Positions 18,501-26,014 of a stretch of DNA of 55,828 bases are shown one piece after another. The translations under genes and the position numbers were made by a program. How positions within the stretch are numbered: position 1 is the stretch's first letter; each line of letters starts with the position of its first letter. The notes below the pieces were generated by a model. That model was not told the DNA's origin. It did no database searches and saw only the letters and a list, made by a program, of their open reading frames with translations. Source of the stretch: Algoriphagus sp. (GTDB taxonomy: Bacteria; Bacteroidota; Bacteroidia; Cytophagales; Cyclobacteriaceae). Location: contig NZ_JAQWXX010000029.1 of assembly GCF_029254265.1 (NCBI RefSeq), positions 1-55,828 of the forward strand, written 5' to 3'.

Positions 18501-19154
18501 CTGAAGGACGAACTGGATGATTATCTCAGTGGTCGATCGAATGAAGGCAAAAAGGAAAATGTCTTTATCAACTGTAACCGTCCCTATCAGTGGTACAATA
18601 AAGGAAGTTTGATTCTTTATGGACTTCGTGACCTGATCGGTGCAGATGCGATGGACTCGGCGCTATATAATTTCAACAAGGAATTCGGATTACGTCAGGC
18701 TCCACCATTCCCAGGAAGTTCGGATCTCTATCGACACTTGGCAGCGAAGACTCCCGACAGCTTGATGTATTATTTGGATGATACCTGGAATAAGATCACA
18801 CTTTATGATAATAAAGCTCAAGAGGTAAATGCCACGAAAATCGCCGATGGAGAATATGATGTGACGATCAAGTTTAGCTCTCAGAAATTATATGCAGATG
18901 GCTCCGGGATGGAAAGCAATGCCACTTACGATGGTGACTATATTGATATTGGGATCTTTGCCGCGGATGACAAAGATGAGCAAGGAAAAGATCGCGTAAA
19001 TACGCTGTACTTGCAGAAATACAAAATCAAGCCCGGTGAAAACACGTTAACCATTAGAGTCAAAGGCGAACCGGCAAAAGCAGGCATTGATCCGCTTAAT
19101 AAGCTGATTGATCGACTCCCGGATGACAATACAGTGACGGTGGAAATCGAGTAA
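15510..19154 (+). CDS. ABC transporter permease fused to an M1 family aminopeptidase
   Basis: A 1214-residue fusion. The first 570 residues hold many hydrophobic helices (for example FGILIASAVMGVPIY, LVFLILDFWIGNTLY, FVFIIIVFFTGESL) and form two ABC-2 type permease halves. From about 620 a soluble region follows, and the gluzincin motif HELAHQWWGH begins at residue 950, with the glutamate ligand in TSEALAEF 20 residues on, typical of M1 aminopeptidases. The peptidase lies after the last membrane helix and so probably faces the periplasm. Such permease-M1 fusions are known in Bacteroidota, where transport and peptide processing may be coupled. It is followed by a strong bidirectional terminator. 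Confidence 0.92.
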   Translation: MFLDIFIFELKYRFSRPATYIYFGMLLIVPLLLVGFGNTPASEKVYHNAPIVIANLQLLISIFGILIASAVMGVPIYRDLEHKTGTFLFSYPISKFAYFMGRFWGSFVTLMFISFGSIVGFYLGTLLGPLFGTDALRYGPNVLMNYLHPWITLSIPNLWLAGSLFFALIVFTRNIKSIYSGGIVVFIIYLLANFLAQDIENKNLVEIMDPFGINTFNFQTRYLTPYEQNSFILPIAGNLLINRLLWIGIGFIFFIAAYMRFSFTYFFQTQQKKSKAEKEEASTPMLQKVIAKSSFAGNYQWNSFKTLSKIEFQNIFKDIYFKSILLGGLVFLILDFWIGNTLYSVPNFPSTSFLMEYKTFDYNLFVFIIIVFFTGESLHRDKSSGYSVINDTFPVKDGTVIASKFAGMAFICLMLATIPIIVGLAVQTLKGYFNYDIGVYLVDSYLISLPDYLQMVMLVFAVHLVVNNKFAGHAAAIGIWLVMIVFRDFAGYNFNMFFFSYKPGYRWSDMNGLGHFGEPLFWFNLYWTAIGLFLILFFSIFYSRGTENSFKNTWKTAKSRMTQKTSIAAYVFLIIGFAAGAYIFNSVVYENGFITGDEGELRQVAYEKQLKQYEFMPQPKVTKVNLKADLYPMERDAYFEAEVQMVNKTNEPIDSVHFNSTSLTDFEILYQGEPLAYRFPLVYDAPKFQIFGKKPNREWYKITALPQTMMPGDTLNLVVKSKVINDGFPNSGFGRELVYNGSFIAGGMPEIGYSADGELSSDEKRREYELPEKPEDLPPHDDPYGRNTLLFADEADLIQFEATVSTIPSQIAIAPGYLQKEWIEGDRRYFHYIQDTPIQAFFSVLSAEYEVLRDKTTLPSGKEIDIEIYYQKGHEYNLDRFVSSYKDGLTYFSETYGDFQFRQMRILEFPRYAGFAQSFPNTVPFAESFGWVADFSDPNSFDYVYYVTAHELAHQWWGHQITPNYTRGSNLTSEALAEFSALILSERKYGKENMKRFLKDELDDYLSGRSNEGKKENVFINCNRPYQWYNKGSLILYGLRDLIGADAMDSALYNFNKEFGLRQAPPFPGSSDLYRHLAAKTPDSLMYYLDDTWNKITLYDNKAQEVNATKIADGEYDVTIKFSSQKLYADGSGMESNATYDGDYIDIGIFAADDKDEQGKDRVNTLYLQKYKIKPGENTLTIRVKGEPAKAGIDPLNKLIDRLPDDNTVTVEIE

Positions 19155-19155
19155 T

Positions 19156-19198
19156 AAAAAAAGCCATGTTCAATCAATGTTGAACATGGCTTTTTCTT
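19156..19198. terminator. Bidirectional terminator between the ABC/M1 gene and 19209
   Basis: AAAAAAGCCATGTTCAA pairs with TTGAACATGGCTTTTT around a six-base loop. A-run and T-run flank the stem, so it can act on both strands. Confidence 0.9.
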
Positions 19199-19208
19199 TT
19201 GGCTTGGT

Positions 19209-19418
19209 TTATCTTTTTTTCCTAAGGATTGCCACTAAAACAAGAATAAATACTGCGGCTCCTACTATCCAAACCCAAGTCTGTTCATACCATTCAGGTT
19301 TACCGATATTTATATCAATATCAAGTCCACCATTCTGAGCATAAGTAGTTAAGCTTACAGACATTGCTAGAAAAAACATGAATATATTTTGCGAGTACTT
19401 GATCAGTTGATTTTTCAT
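19209..19418 (-). CDS. Small exported single-pass membrane protein
   Basis: A 69-residue protein with an N-terminal signal (IFMFFLAMSVSLTTYAQ), a short polar segment (GGLDIDINIGKPEWYEQ) and a C-terminal transmembrane helix (VWIVGAAVFILVLVAIL) ending in basic RKKR. This suggests a short periplasmic loop anchored by the second helix. The same signal-plus-terminal-helix pattern is common in small Bacteroidota envelope proteins. No function can be given. It ends just beyond the shared terminator. Confidence 0.65.
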   Translation of the reverse strand: MKNQLIKYSQNIFMFFLAMSVSLTTYAQNGGLDIDINIGKPEWYEQTWVWIVGAAVFILVLVAILRKKR

Positions 19419-19588
19419 GGTTGTTTATTTAGATCTAAGAAAACCAAACCAAATGCCTTGATTGACAAATCTTAAGTCAAAAGCCAATAAAACACACACA
19501 ATCTATTGATTATCTATTATTTAGATCTATCCCGGTTTAGATTTTAGGAAAATTCAGAGCGCTAACAATTTATAAAACCACAAAATAA

Positions 19589-19777
19589 TCACCCTAAATG
19601 GGGAATATAATCCACGGGAATTTGAAATCCCCCATCTTGGGAAGTCTGGAATTTGACTAGACGTAATCCCGTACCGTAGTCGGGAATTATTACATCTTTA
19701 AAGGAGTTTATACTAATTATTTTTCCACTAGCCGCAGTAAAATCAGACTCTACTGATACTACCCTTACCATCAGCAC
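19589..19777 (-). CDS. Short hypothetical protein, doubtful
   Basis: A 62-residue frame opening with GTG. A purine-rich AAAAGGAG lies about six bases before it, which is unusual here but would fit a translation start. The product (MLMVRVVSVESDFTAASGKI and later YGTGLRLVKFQTSQDGG) is not recognised and has no signal or membrane helix. It could be a remnant of a larger gene. The region from 19419 to 19888 otherwise shows only AT-rich spacer. Confidence 0.35.
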   Translation of the reverse strand: MLMVRVVSVESDFTAASGKIISINSFKDVIIPDYGTGLRLVKFQTSQDGGFQIPVDYIPHLG

Positions 19778-19888
19778 TTAAGCTCCTTTTCCCTAAAAAG
19801 TTGCCATTTAGAAAGCTAATTTGTTTCGTTTGAACCAGTCCTTATCCTTAAATTGGGAATCAAACTGACAAACGCATTCCATTTTCGA

Positions 19889-20611
19889 ATGAAGAAAACC
19901 ACCCTCATTCTAGTCTTCTCCTTTTTTGCCCTTTTTTCAATTGGTAGCCTGGCCATGGTGAATTACAAGCCGGAACTTAAAAAACAATTAAAAGAAACTT
20001 ATGGCAGCCTACTGGAATATAACAAGGAACCCAAAGCTCCTGAACCAGTAGAGCCTTTACCGGAAGAAACTTTTGCCGTCACCGACTTAAAGGTCTTTAA
20101 AGGAAGGCTTAGCAAAGATGCTTACGAGGACCACCTACAAGCTGCGGAGCTAAAAGGAATTGGCCTAATAGAGGATGAAAAAAGACTTTTTCAACTGGTA
20201 GAAAAAGGGGATTTGGTGGAAGCAAACTCAGGAGTAGGATACCATGTGGACGACCTCACTCATAGCCATCCCTACATCACCAAAGCTTCCAAAAAAGTCC
20301 TGGAGGAGCTTGGCAAAACCTTTCAGGCCCTTGCTGGGGGAGAGAACTTTTTTACTGTTACCTCCGTCACGCGCACTGAAGAACAACAAAAGAAACTGAG
20401 CCGGAGAAATCGAAATGCGACTGCCGGAGAAAGTTCTCATTCTTTTGGAGTTTCATTTGATATCTCCTATATCAGATTCAATGGAATAAAGGCCTACGAT
20501 CAAAAGGCTATCAAACAATTGGAAACCGTACTCAATCACTTCCAACAGACTGGCAAAATTTACGTCATCAAGGAAAGAAAGCAGAGTTGCTATCACATAA
20601 CGGTAAGGTGA
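19889..20611 (+). CDS. DUF5715/M15-like peptidase, membrane-anchored
   Basis: A 240-residue protein with an N-terminal signal-anchor (MKKTTLILVFSFFALFSIGS). The ATG at 19889 is preferred to a TTG at 19853. The C-terminal half resembles DUF5715 and D-Ala-D-Ala peptidase (M15/VanY) folds: FTVTSVTRTEEQQKKLSRRN, then SSHSFGVSFDISYI, and finally CYHITVR. These supply the H, D and final H of the zinc site. It probably cleaves peptidoglycan stem peptides or a related substrate in the periplasm. Residues 30-80 are proline- and glutamate-rich linker. Confidence 0.72.
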   Translation: MKKTTLILVFSFFALFSIGSLAMVNYKPELKKQLKETYGSLLEYNKEPKAPEPVEPLPEETFAVTDLKVFKGRLSKDAYEDHLQAAELKGIGLIEDEKRLFQLVEKGDLVEANSGVGYHVDDLTHSHPYITKASKKVLEELGKTFQALAGGENFFTVTSVTRTEEQQKKLSRRNRNATAGESSHSFGVSFDISYIRFNGIKAYDQKAIKQLETVLNHFQQTGKIYVIKERKQSCYHITVR

Positions 20612-20789
20612 GAGCCGGGACGGGAAATTAGCCAGACCGATTTATTCTTCCGAAAGAAGATTTAGCAAAGATTAGTATTGGAGAAATTAGCTAAGAGCAG
20701 ATGATATGCTATATCTAATATGAGGTAGATATTGTTATAGGTCTCATCAGCGATTATTTTACTTGTTATATTTTGGCAAAAGTCAAAAC
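20612..20789. other. Intergenic spacer, nothing recognised
   Basis: AT-rich spacer between the peptidase and the next gene, with no clear promoter or hairpin. Confidence 0.4.
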
Positions 20790-21314
20790 ATGAACCTCCT
20801 AAAAGAAGAAAAGAAATTCTGGCAACGCCATTTTCGTATCGAAAAATTAGAAGATATCCCTAAAAATTGGAGTGGGTATACCTCAATAGATTCTGAAAAT
20901 GATGATATTTTTTTATATTTTCTATCCTTACGTGTTTCATCGATTTTGGAGATTCATCTAAAAGAAACACTAGTTACGGATGAAGGCGTAAAGCACATCT
21001 GTGCGTTCAAGGATTTGAAAATACTCTATTTGAGAAAACACAAAGAAGTCACCAAAAAAAGCATTCCGTATTTCAACCAAATGAAATCATTGGAAAGTTT
21101 GAATATCACTAAAACCAAAATCACGCTAGCAGATCTATCTGAACTGTTGGATAATCAAAGCCTGAAAGAAGTGTTTTTATCCTCCGCAGAATCTGATGAA
21201 AACTTGCTTGAAAAAGCATTTGTGCTAAAAGAACGCATGCCCAATTGTAATATATATTTAGACACGAGTTTTGTGACAGACACAAGCGGAGAATCTATTG
21301 ATCCTATTTTTTAA
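20790..21314 (+). CDS. Leucine-rich-repeat-like cytoplasmic protein
   Basis: A 174-residue protein starting at the ATG at 20790. A TTG at 20763 would add nine residues and is less likely. After an N-terminal charged segment (MNLLKEEKKFWQRHFRIEK), short repeats resemble leucine-rich repeats: ILEIHLKETLVTDEGVKHIC, LKILYLRKHKEVTKKSI, LESLNITKTKITLADLSEL, LKEVFLSSAESDENL. There is no signal peptide, so it is probably cytoplasmic. It may serve protein-protein binding; no partner is suggested by its neighbours. Confidence 0.6.
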   Translation: MNLLKEEKKFWQRHFRIEKLEDIPKNWSGYTSIDSENDDIFLYFLSLRVSSILEIHLKETLVTDEGVKHICAFKDLKILYLRKHKEVTKKSIPYFNQMKSLESLNITKTKITLADLSELLDNQSLKEVFLSSAESDENLLEKAFVLKERMPNCNIYLDTSFVTDTSGESIDPIF

Positions 21315-21484
21315 AACTAATACGTGTTTTCATGTTACAGATAAGAACTTGAAAATGTGGCGTTTCCTTATTAAATAGCTCTTTTAAAGCAATAAAGATG
21401 CTTAAACCCGGATCGATAGCTCCGGAAATAGGGAGAATCACCAGAAACCATAACAGTAACCAATTCAGCAGCAAATCAAGGCCT

Positions 21485-22342
21485 ATGAACTCAAAAGATT
21501 GGTATTCAGATGGGAAAACAGAATTGATCCTTGATCACAAGGTTTTCTTCAAACGAGCTGGAAAAGGAGAATCACTTGTTTGCATCCATGGATTCCCTTC
21601 ATCTTCTTGGGACTTTGAGGCTATATGGCCATCCTTGACTGAGCAATTTGATGTCTTGGCTAGTGACTTAATTGGGCTTGGAAAGTCGGCTAAACCGCAG
21701 CAGCCTTTACCAATCAGTTTGCAGGCTGATATAATAGAAGGATTAGCCATAAAGTCTGGAATCAAAGCTGCTCATCTATTCGCTCATGACCTAGGGGATA
21801 CGGTTGCGCAGGAACTTTTAGCTCGCCAATATGAAAAGTCATCCAAAATAAACTGGTTGTCATGTGTATTTATGAATGGAGGCTTATTTCCAGAAACTCA
21901 TCGTGCGCTATTCATTCAAAAGTTGTTATTGTCTCCTCTCGGACCCTTAATAGTTAAATTGATGTCTGAAAAGTCACTAAAAAAGAGTATGACTAAAATT
22001 TTCAGCAAAGCTCATCCACCAACAGAGGAATTCATCCATGAGACCTGGAAATTAACTTCGGAAAATAACGGTTTATCCATGTTGCCGAGACTTATTCAAT
22101 ACATGGAGGAACGAAGAATATACCGGGAGCGGTGGGTTACGCCAATGGAAAATGCAGTGGTTCCAATACGATTGATCAACGGAATAGAAGACCCTATTTC
22201 GGGTAAACATGCGGCAGCACGCTTTGATGAAGTGGTTCCCAATGCAGATATTGTCCTGCTGGAAAATTCCGGACATTACCCCCATGTGGAAACTCCGAAA
22301 GAAGTTTTAAAGGCTTTTTTTGAATTTCATGATCTGCTGTAA
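21485..22342 (+). CDS. Alpha/beta hydrolase, MEST/haloalkane-dehalogenase-like
   Basis: A 285-residue hydrolase. HGFPSSSWDFE at about 36-46 forms the oxyanion region, and HDLGDTVAQEL at about 100-110 holds the nucleophile aspartate, the arrangement of epoxide hydrolases, haloalkane dehalogenases and the MEST family. The acid lies near INGIEDPISG and the histidine in ENSGHYPHVE near the C-terminus. The ATG at 21485 begins just before the conserved region; an ATG at 21398 would add 29 poorly structured residues. No signal peptide. The physiological substrate is unknown. Confidence 0.85.
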   Translation: MNSKDWYSDGKTELILDHKVFFKRAGKGESLVCIHGFPSSSWDFEAIWPSLTEQFDVLASDLIGLGKSAKPQQPLPISLQADIIEGLAIKSGIKAAHLFAHDLGDTVAQELLARQYEKSSKINWLSCVFMNGGLFPETHRALFIQKLLLSPLGPLIVKLMSEKSLKKSMTKIFSKAHPPTEEFIHETWKLTSENNGLSMLPRLIQYMEERRIYRERWVTPMENAVVPIRLINGIEDPISGKHAAARFDEVVPNADIVLLENSGHYPHVETPKEVLKAFFEFHDLL

Positions 22343-22366
22343 ATAAAAGCTACTGTAAACTTTTCT

Positions 22367-22518
22367 TGATTATCCGCAATGCTACCACAAGCCTTATTTT
22401 CTTTGCTTTTCTAGACGGATGTCGGATGACCGGTGACCGATGCGAACCAAATTCAGGTCTTACCCTAATTTTATAGGGGCTATCCCTATCAACTGGTGAA
22501 AAAGCGGAGAAACATAAA
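22367..22518. repeat. Dispersed repeat family 1, copy A
   Basis: About 150 bases running from GATTATCCGCAATGC, through TTATTTTCTTTG, a GATGTCGGATGACC unit and AAATTCAGGTCTTACC, to AAAAAGCGGAGAAACATAAA. It matches copy B at 23365-23520 in the same order and orientation, and the two flank the VIT-family gene. The ends are roughly inverted repeats of each other (TATCCGC and GCGGA). Confidence 0.7.
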
Positions 22519-22637
22519 ACAATTTTTACAAAAGCAGGGCTAGATGATAAGACGTCGGTCTTGATTGGGCTTTTTTTCAGAAATACCATTTGAGATTTTT
22601 TTAGCGATATTGGTAATACCATTAAAACCCGCAAAAG

Positions 22638-23354
22638 ATGAATGACAACGCACCACAAGTAGATCCCTATTTAGCAAACCACTACATCCATCGAAGCAAT
22701 TGGTTGAGAGCTGCAGTTCTTGGAGCAAATGATGGGATTTTATCTACCGCCAGTCTGGCCATTGGGGTTGCTGCTGCCAGCGATTTAAGAGATCCGATTG
22801 TCTTAGCAACCTTAGCAGGATTAGTGGCCGGAGCCTTATCTATGGCCGCGGGAGAATACGTCTCGGTAAGCTCTCAAACTGATGTGGAGAAGGCCGACAT
22901 TCAACGGGAGAAAATAGAATTAAAAGAAATGCCAGCACTCGAATTACAACGGTTGGCAGAGATCTACGAGAAAAGAGGCCTCAAAAAAGAGACTGCGTTG
23001 ACTGTGGCAAAAGAACTTACCGCAAATGATGCATTGGGCGCCCATATTCGGGATGAATTAGGACTCAATGAAGTTAGCCAAGCCAAACCAATTCAGGCAG
23101 CCATCGCTTCAGGCGCGGCCTTCAGCGTAGGCGGATTACTTCCATTTTTGGTCACCCTCTTTCTCCCCTTGAAAGGCATGGAATATTCACTTTATGGATT
23201 TGCTCTATTTTTCTTGATCATTTTAGGGGCTTTGGCGGCTAAAACCGGTGGCTCACCAATAGGAAAAGCGATCCTCCGAATTACATTTTGGGGGACAGTT
23301 GCCATGGGATTGACGGCCTTAGTTGGCCATGCATTCCATGTGAATGTGGGTTAA
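22638..23354 (+). CDS. VIT1/CCC1-family iron or manganese transporter
   Basis: A 238-residue membrane protein of the VIT family, which in plants, yeast and bacteria exports or stores Fe2+/Mn2+ by proton antiport. It begins with the family start NWLRAAVLGANDGILSTASL and then has GLVAGALSMAAGEYVSVSSQ. A cytoplasmic acidic/basic region lies at about 75-140, and a second set of helices follows (FSVGGLLPFLVTLFLPL, YGFALFFLIILGALAA, ITFWGTVAMGLTALVG). Five helices and the length fit. AATACCATT occurs twice in the 60 bases upstream and TGGTAATACCA overlaps it, a possible operator. Copies of the same dispersed repeat flank the gene on both sides. Confidence 0.9.
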   Translation: MNDNAPQVDPYLANHYIHRSNWLRAAVLGANDGILSTASLAIGVAAASDLRDPIVLATLAGLVAGALSMAAGEYVSVSSQTDVEKADIQREKIELKEMPALELQRLAEIYEKRGLKKETALTVAKELTANDALGAHIRDELGLNEVSQAKPIQAAIASGAAFSVGGLLPFLVTLFLPLKGMEYSLYGFALFFLIILGALAAKTGGSPIGKAILRITFWGTVAMGLTALVGHAFHVNVG

Positions 23355-23364
23355 GAAAAAGATT

Positions 23365-23520
23365 TATATGATTATCCGCAAAGATGCCAGTAGGCTTATT
23401 TTCTTTGTTTTACTGGATGGAAGACCGATGACGGATGACCGAAGTGGCCTAGAACCTAGAGTTTAGCTGATTATTTACTGCTTTAAGATCTTTACTGGCA
23501 AAAAAGCGGATATACATAAA
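23365..23520. repeat. Dispersed repeat family 1, copy B
   Basis: Runs from TATATGATTATCCGCAAAG through TAGGCTTATTTTCTTTG and GATGACGGATGACCGA to ACTGGCAAAAAAGCGGATAT and ACATAAA. It has the clearest inverted ends of the family: TATCCGC at the front and GCGGATA at the back. Confidence 0.75.
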
Positions 23521-23529
23521 GATTTAAAT

Positions 23530-23815
23530 ATGAAATCGAGCATGTCACAAGCGGCACACAGTGGTATGATTATTAGCTTCGGCGAGATTCCTCCCGCTAA
23601 ATATCGGGATGACCTATAAAAATCAAATTATATTCATATGAAATCGAGCATGTCGGAATCGACACACACGGGGATGATTGTAACCTATGCGAGATTCCAT
23701 GTGGCCAAATAGAAAAATTATAAACACATGAAATGCCCATGAGAATGTCTTCTCACACAGGGGGATGATTTTCAAGGGCATTCCATCTGACCGGTAAAAA
23801 TCAAAATATAAACAG
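23530..23815 (+). repeat. Three tandem structured repeats before the D-amino-acid-oxidase-like gene
   Basis: Units start at 23530, 23638 and 23728, each with ATGAAAT; the gene's own ATGAAAT at 23816 falls in the next register. Spacings are 108, 90 and 88 bases. Shared elements are GAAATCGAGCATG (variant GAAATGCCCATG in the third), a small hairpin that changes with pairing kept (TGTC/GGCA, GTCG/CGAC, TGAGAA/TTCTCA), CACACA followed by GG and ATGATT, and an outer return strand (GGCGAGATTCC, TGCGAGATTCC, GGGCATTCC). Each ends with an AT-rich tail like AAAATCAAATTATATTC. The first two units contain short open frames starting MKSSMS. A fourth copy lies at 25830-25903. Confidence 0.75.
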
Positions 23816-24763
23816 ATGAAATCAGTGACAGTCGTAGGTTCTGGAATTATAGGCTTGACCACGGCGAGAAGTCTTCAGGAAGCTGGGTTTCAGGTCAAGC
23901 TTATCGCCAAGGAAAAATTTGCAAAAACCCTTTCCAGCAAGGTTGGGGCAATCTGGTTTCCCTTTGAAATCGCACCCAAAGAAAAGACAAATAGCTGGGC
24001 TGCAATGGCCTTTTCCCGATACCAAGAGGAAATCAACCCCGAAAATGGCGTGACTTTTATCCCCTTCATCAATGCCTATACTTCCGAATCCAATAACGAT
24101 TGGGTCAAGCAATTGCCAGCGGGGTCAGTGCAAGAAGTCGAAAAGGCTAAACTTCCAGATGGAATGGAGCAAGGGTTAATTGCTGAAGTTCCTTTGGTTG
24201 AGCCTCGTTTATATTTACCTCATTTATTTGAAGACTTTCTGGTACATGGAGGTACATTCCATCAGGCTGGGATTTCTTCTTTAGCAGAATTGGCAGCACT
24301 GGATCAGTTTGTGGTGAACTGCACCGGTCTTGGGGCAAAGGAAATTTGTCAGGATGAGGAGTTATACCCTATTCGTGGTCAGATTTTACGCTGCACAAAA
24401 TTGAAAGAACAATCTTTTGCTGACCCCACCAAAAAAGGAGCACTCATTTATTTGATTAATCGAAGCGGGGATACGGTAATCGGCGGAACGGATTATGAAA
24501 ATGACTGGAATGAAAAGGAAGACCTAAGCGATACTGAGCTCATTTTGGATCGGCTGAAAAAATCCGGAATCTCGCAAGTCCCCGAAATTTTAGAAGTGTT
24601 GGTCGGACTTCGTCCAAAGCGAAGCTCCGTTCGATTTGAGTTTGATCCGGATTTCCCCAATGTTTTTCATAATTATGGACATGGCGGAGCAGGATTCACG
24701 GTGGCTTGGGGATGCGCTTTGGAATTGGCTGAAATTATAAAAAAAGAAGCGCTAAGAACCTGA
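23816..24763 (+). CDS. FAD-dependent D-amino-acid-oxidase-like oxidoreductase
   Basis: A 315-residue flavoenzyme of the DAO/DAAO family, oxidising amines or D-amino acids with FAD. The dinucleotide-binding motif VVGSGIIGLTTARSLQEAGF is at about residues 5-24. The family features VNCTGLGAKEIC, YPIRGQILRC, GGTDYENDW and the C-terminal GHGGAGFTVAWG are present. There is no signal peptide. The ATG at 23816 follows three tandem structured repeats that extend up to it, so expression may depend on them. It converges with the 24811-25809 gene across a shared hairpin terminator. Confidence 0.9.
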   Translation: MKSVTVVGSGIIGLTTARSLQEAGFQVKLIAKEKFAKTLSSKVGAIWFPFEIAPKEKTNSWAAMAFSRYQEEINPENGVTFIPFINAYTSESNNDWVKQLPAGSVQEVEKAKLPDGMEQGLIAEVPLVEPRLYLPHLFEDFLVHGGTFHQAGISSLAELAALDQFVVNCTGLGAKEICQDEELYPIRGQILRCTKLKEQSFADPTKKGALIYLINRSGDTVIGGTDYENDWNEKEDLSDTELILDRLKKSGISQVPEILEVLVGLRPKRSSVRFEFDPDFPNVFHNYGHGGAGFTVAWGCALELAEIIKKEALRT

Positions 24764-24796
24764 TCTGTTTCCAAACAAACCAGCACCTTAGCGCTT
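24747..24796. terminator. Convergent terminator between 24763 and 24811
   Basis: AAGCGCTAAG pairs with CTTAGCGCTT at 24787-24796 around a 30-base loop that can fold further (TGTTTCCAAACA). The left arm overlaps the end of the oxidase gene. Confidence 0.65.
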
Positions 24797-24810
24797 TCGA
24801 AGTCTCTGAA

Positions 24811-25809
24811 TTAATTCAGGCTGGCGATAAAATTATCCACCACCAAGCTCAAATATTCATTGAGCGCTTGTTGAGTTTTCTCCTTGAAAGCCGCAGGGTC
24901 AGCTTTTACCTGATGAGAAACTTCCAGCTCCTTGTTATTGGTATATGAAACACCGGCATAAGTCGTATTATAGCTCCGGTCTGGCGTCACATATTCCTTA
25001 AATTTCTTCTCCTCCATTACTCCTGGAATTTCTACTCCCCCTTTTGGGCTATAGGATAAAATAATATTTGCGCCAGCTCCATTCATACCGCCTTTCCAAA
25101 CGATTCGTGCCACCACGGGAGAGACTTCTATTTTAGAGCCAAAAACCCCCTCAGCAGACTTTGCGATAGCAGATTCTGGCAATTGATAATTGACCACACC
25201 CTTCATTTTGGTCGCATCAGTAACATAAGAACTGTTACCCTCAATGGTCACAAATTGGAAACTGATGTTGGCTTCAAAAACTGGGATATCACCCATTTCT
25301 TTCGAAAGCTTAGGCGTAGTATCCAAAAAAGTACCTTTGGTTTTTCCTTTATTGTCAATCTTCTTAACATAATAATCAAATCCAGCAGGCACTGTAGAAA
25401 CATAGCCAATCAATTGAGCCTTTGAAGGAGTACCTCCAGTCATTTTGGTCCAGTCGCTGTAAAATTCAGTTTTACCAGCCTCATCTGAACCTACAATTTC
25501 AATTCCCGCATCTTGGAGTTTTTTCACCACCATCGCATAGGCATTATTTGTGATTTCCTGCATGACGTCAATTTCCACTCCAACCATCCCAACAGCCATT
25601 TCAGCTCTTGTTTTACCTCCGGCACTAGCTTCTGAGCTAGCGGCAACCAATTGGTAATTCACGGAGAACTGATTGAGGTAAATTTTCTTTGGAGCATCCT
25701 TCAATTTTTTTTCACCGTAGCTATTGTCGCTAATATTTTTATCTGTCACGATTTGTGCCTGCGCCAAAGTGCAGACTAAGAAGGCAAGGATTAATAAATA
25801 GTTTTTCAT
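24811..25809 (-). CDS. Exported protein of unknown function
   Basis: A 332-residue protein with signal MKNYLLILAFLVCTLAQA. The mature part is rich in beta-like segments (KIYLNQFSVNYQLVAASSEA, PVFEANISFQFVTIEG, EVSPVVARIVWKGGMNGAG) and ends in a helix (FKEKTQQALNEYLSLVVDNF). No known domain is recognised. It stands alone on the reverse strand. Its leader contains a fourth copy of the structured repeat seen before the oxidase gene, whose AT-rich tail runs into the ATG, so the two genes may share a control element. Confidence 0.6.
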   Translation of the reverse strand: MKNYLLILAFLVCTLAQAQIVTDKNISDNSYGEKKLKDAPKKIYLNQFSVNYQLVAASSEASAGGKTRAEMAVGMVGVEIDVMQEITNNAYAMVVKKLQDAGIEIVGSDEAGKTEFYSDWTKMTGGTPSKAQLIGYVSTVPAGFDYYVKKIDNKGKTKGTFLDTTPKLSKEMGDIPVFEANISFQFVTIEGNSSYVTDATKMKGVVNYQLPESAIAKSAEGVFGSKIEVSPVVARIVWKGGMNGAGANIILSYSPKGGVEIPGVMEEKKFKEYVTPDRSYNTTYAGVSYTNNKELEVSHQVKADPAAFKEKTQQALNEYLSLVVDNFIASLN

Positions 25810-25829
25810 ATGATTATAATTTGTTTTTT

Positions 25830-25903
25830 AAAGACCATCCAGATAGCTATCAGGGACATCGGGACATCCCAATGTGTGACGTTCTTGTCATGCTCGATTT
25901 CAT
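25830..25903 (-). repeat. Fourth copy of the structured leader repeat, before the 25809 gene
   Basis: Read on the reverse strand from 25903: ATGAAATCGAGCATGACAAG, then ACGTCACACATTGGGATG. The inner hairpin is TGAC/GTCA, differing from the three copies near 23530 with pairing kept. The tail (ACAAATTATAATCAT) ends at the gene's ATG, as in the other copies. The outer return strand GAGATTCC is not seen here. A short frame starting MKSSMTRTSHIGM matches the MKSSMS frames of copies 1 and 2. Confidence 0.7.
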
Positions 25904-25975
25904 AGTCGAGATTTTTTTATTACAAATAACTCTCTTTCAACATCTTGTTTCAATAAGGTTGATTAGGTATTTTGC

Positions 25976-25995
25976 CATACCTAATGGTAGGTATT
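25976..25995. promoter_or_regulatory. 20-bp palindromic operator candidate before the sensor kinase
   Basis: CATACCT-AATGGT-AGGTATT, matching the AATACCT-N6-RGGTATT pattern found at three other places. It ends 19 bases before the TTG start of the kinase; an extra AGGTATT half-site lies just upstream at 25965-25971. Confidence 0.7.
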
Positions 25996-26001
25996 CGAGC
26001 T

Positions 26002-26009
26002 TAAATTTG
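26002..26009 (+). promoter_or_regulatory. Possible -7 box of the sensor kinase promoter
   Basis: TAAATTTG matches TAnnTTTG and lies six bases after the palindrome. It would put transcription start almost at the TTG initiation codon, implying a very short or leaderless message. Confidence 0.45.
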
Positions 26010-26014
26010 CCACC

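Noticed and set aside
23530..23815. CRISPR array or glycine-type tandem riboswitch
   Set aside because: Only three units of about 90-108 bases with internal pairing; spacing varies and no known riboswitch core is recognised.
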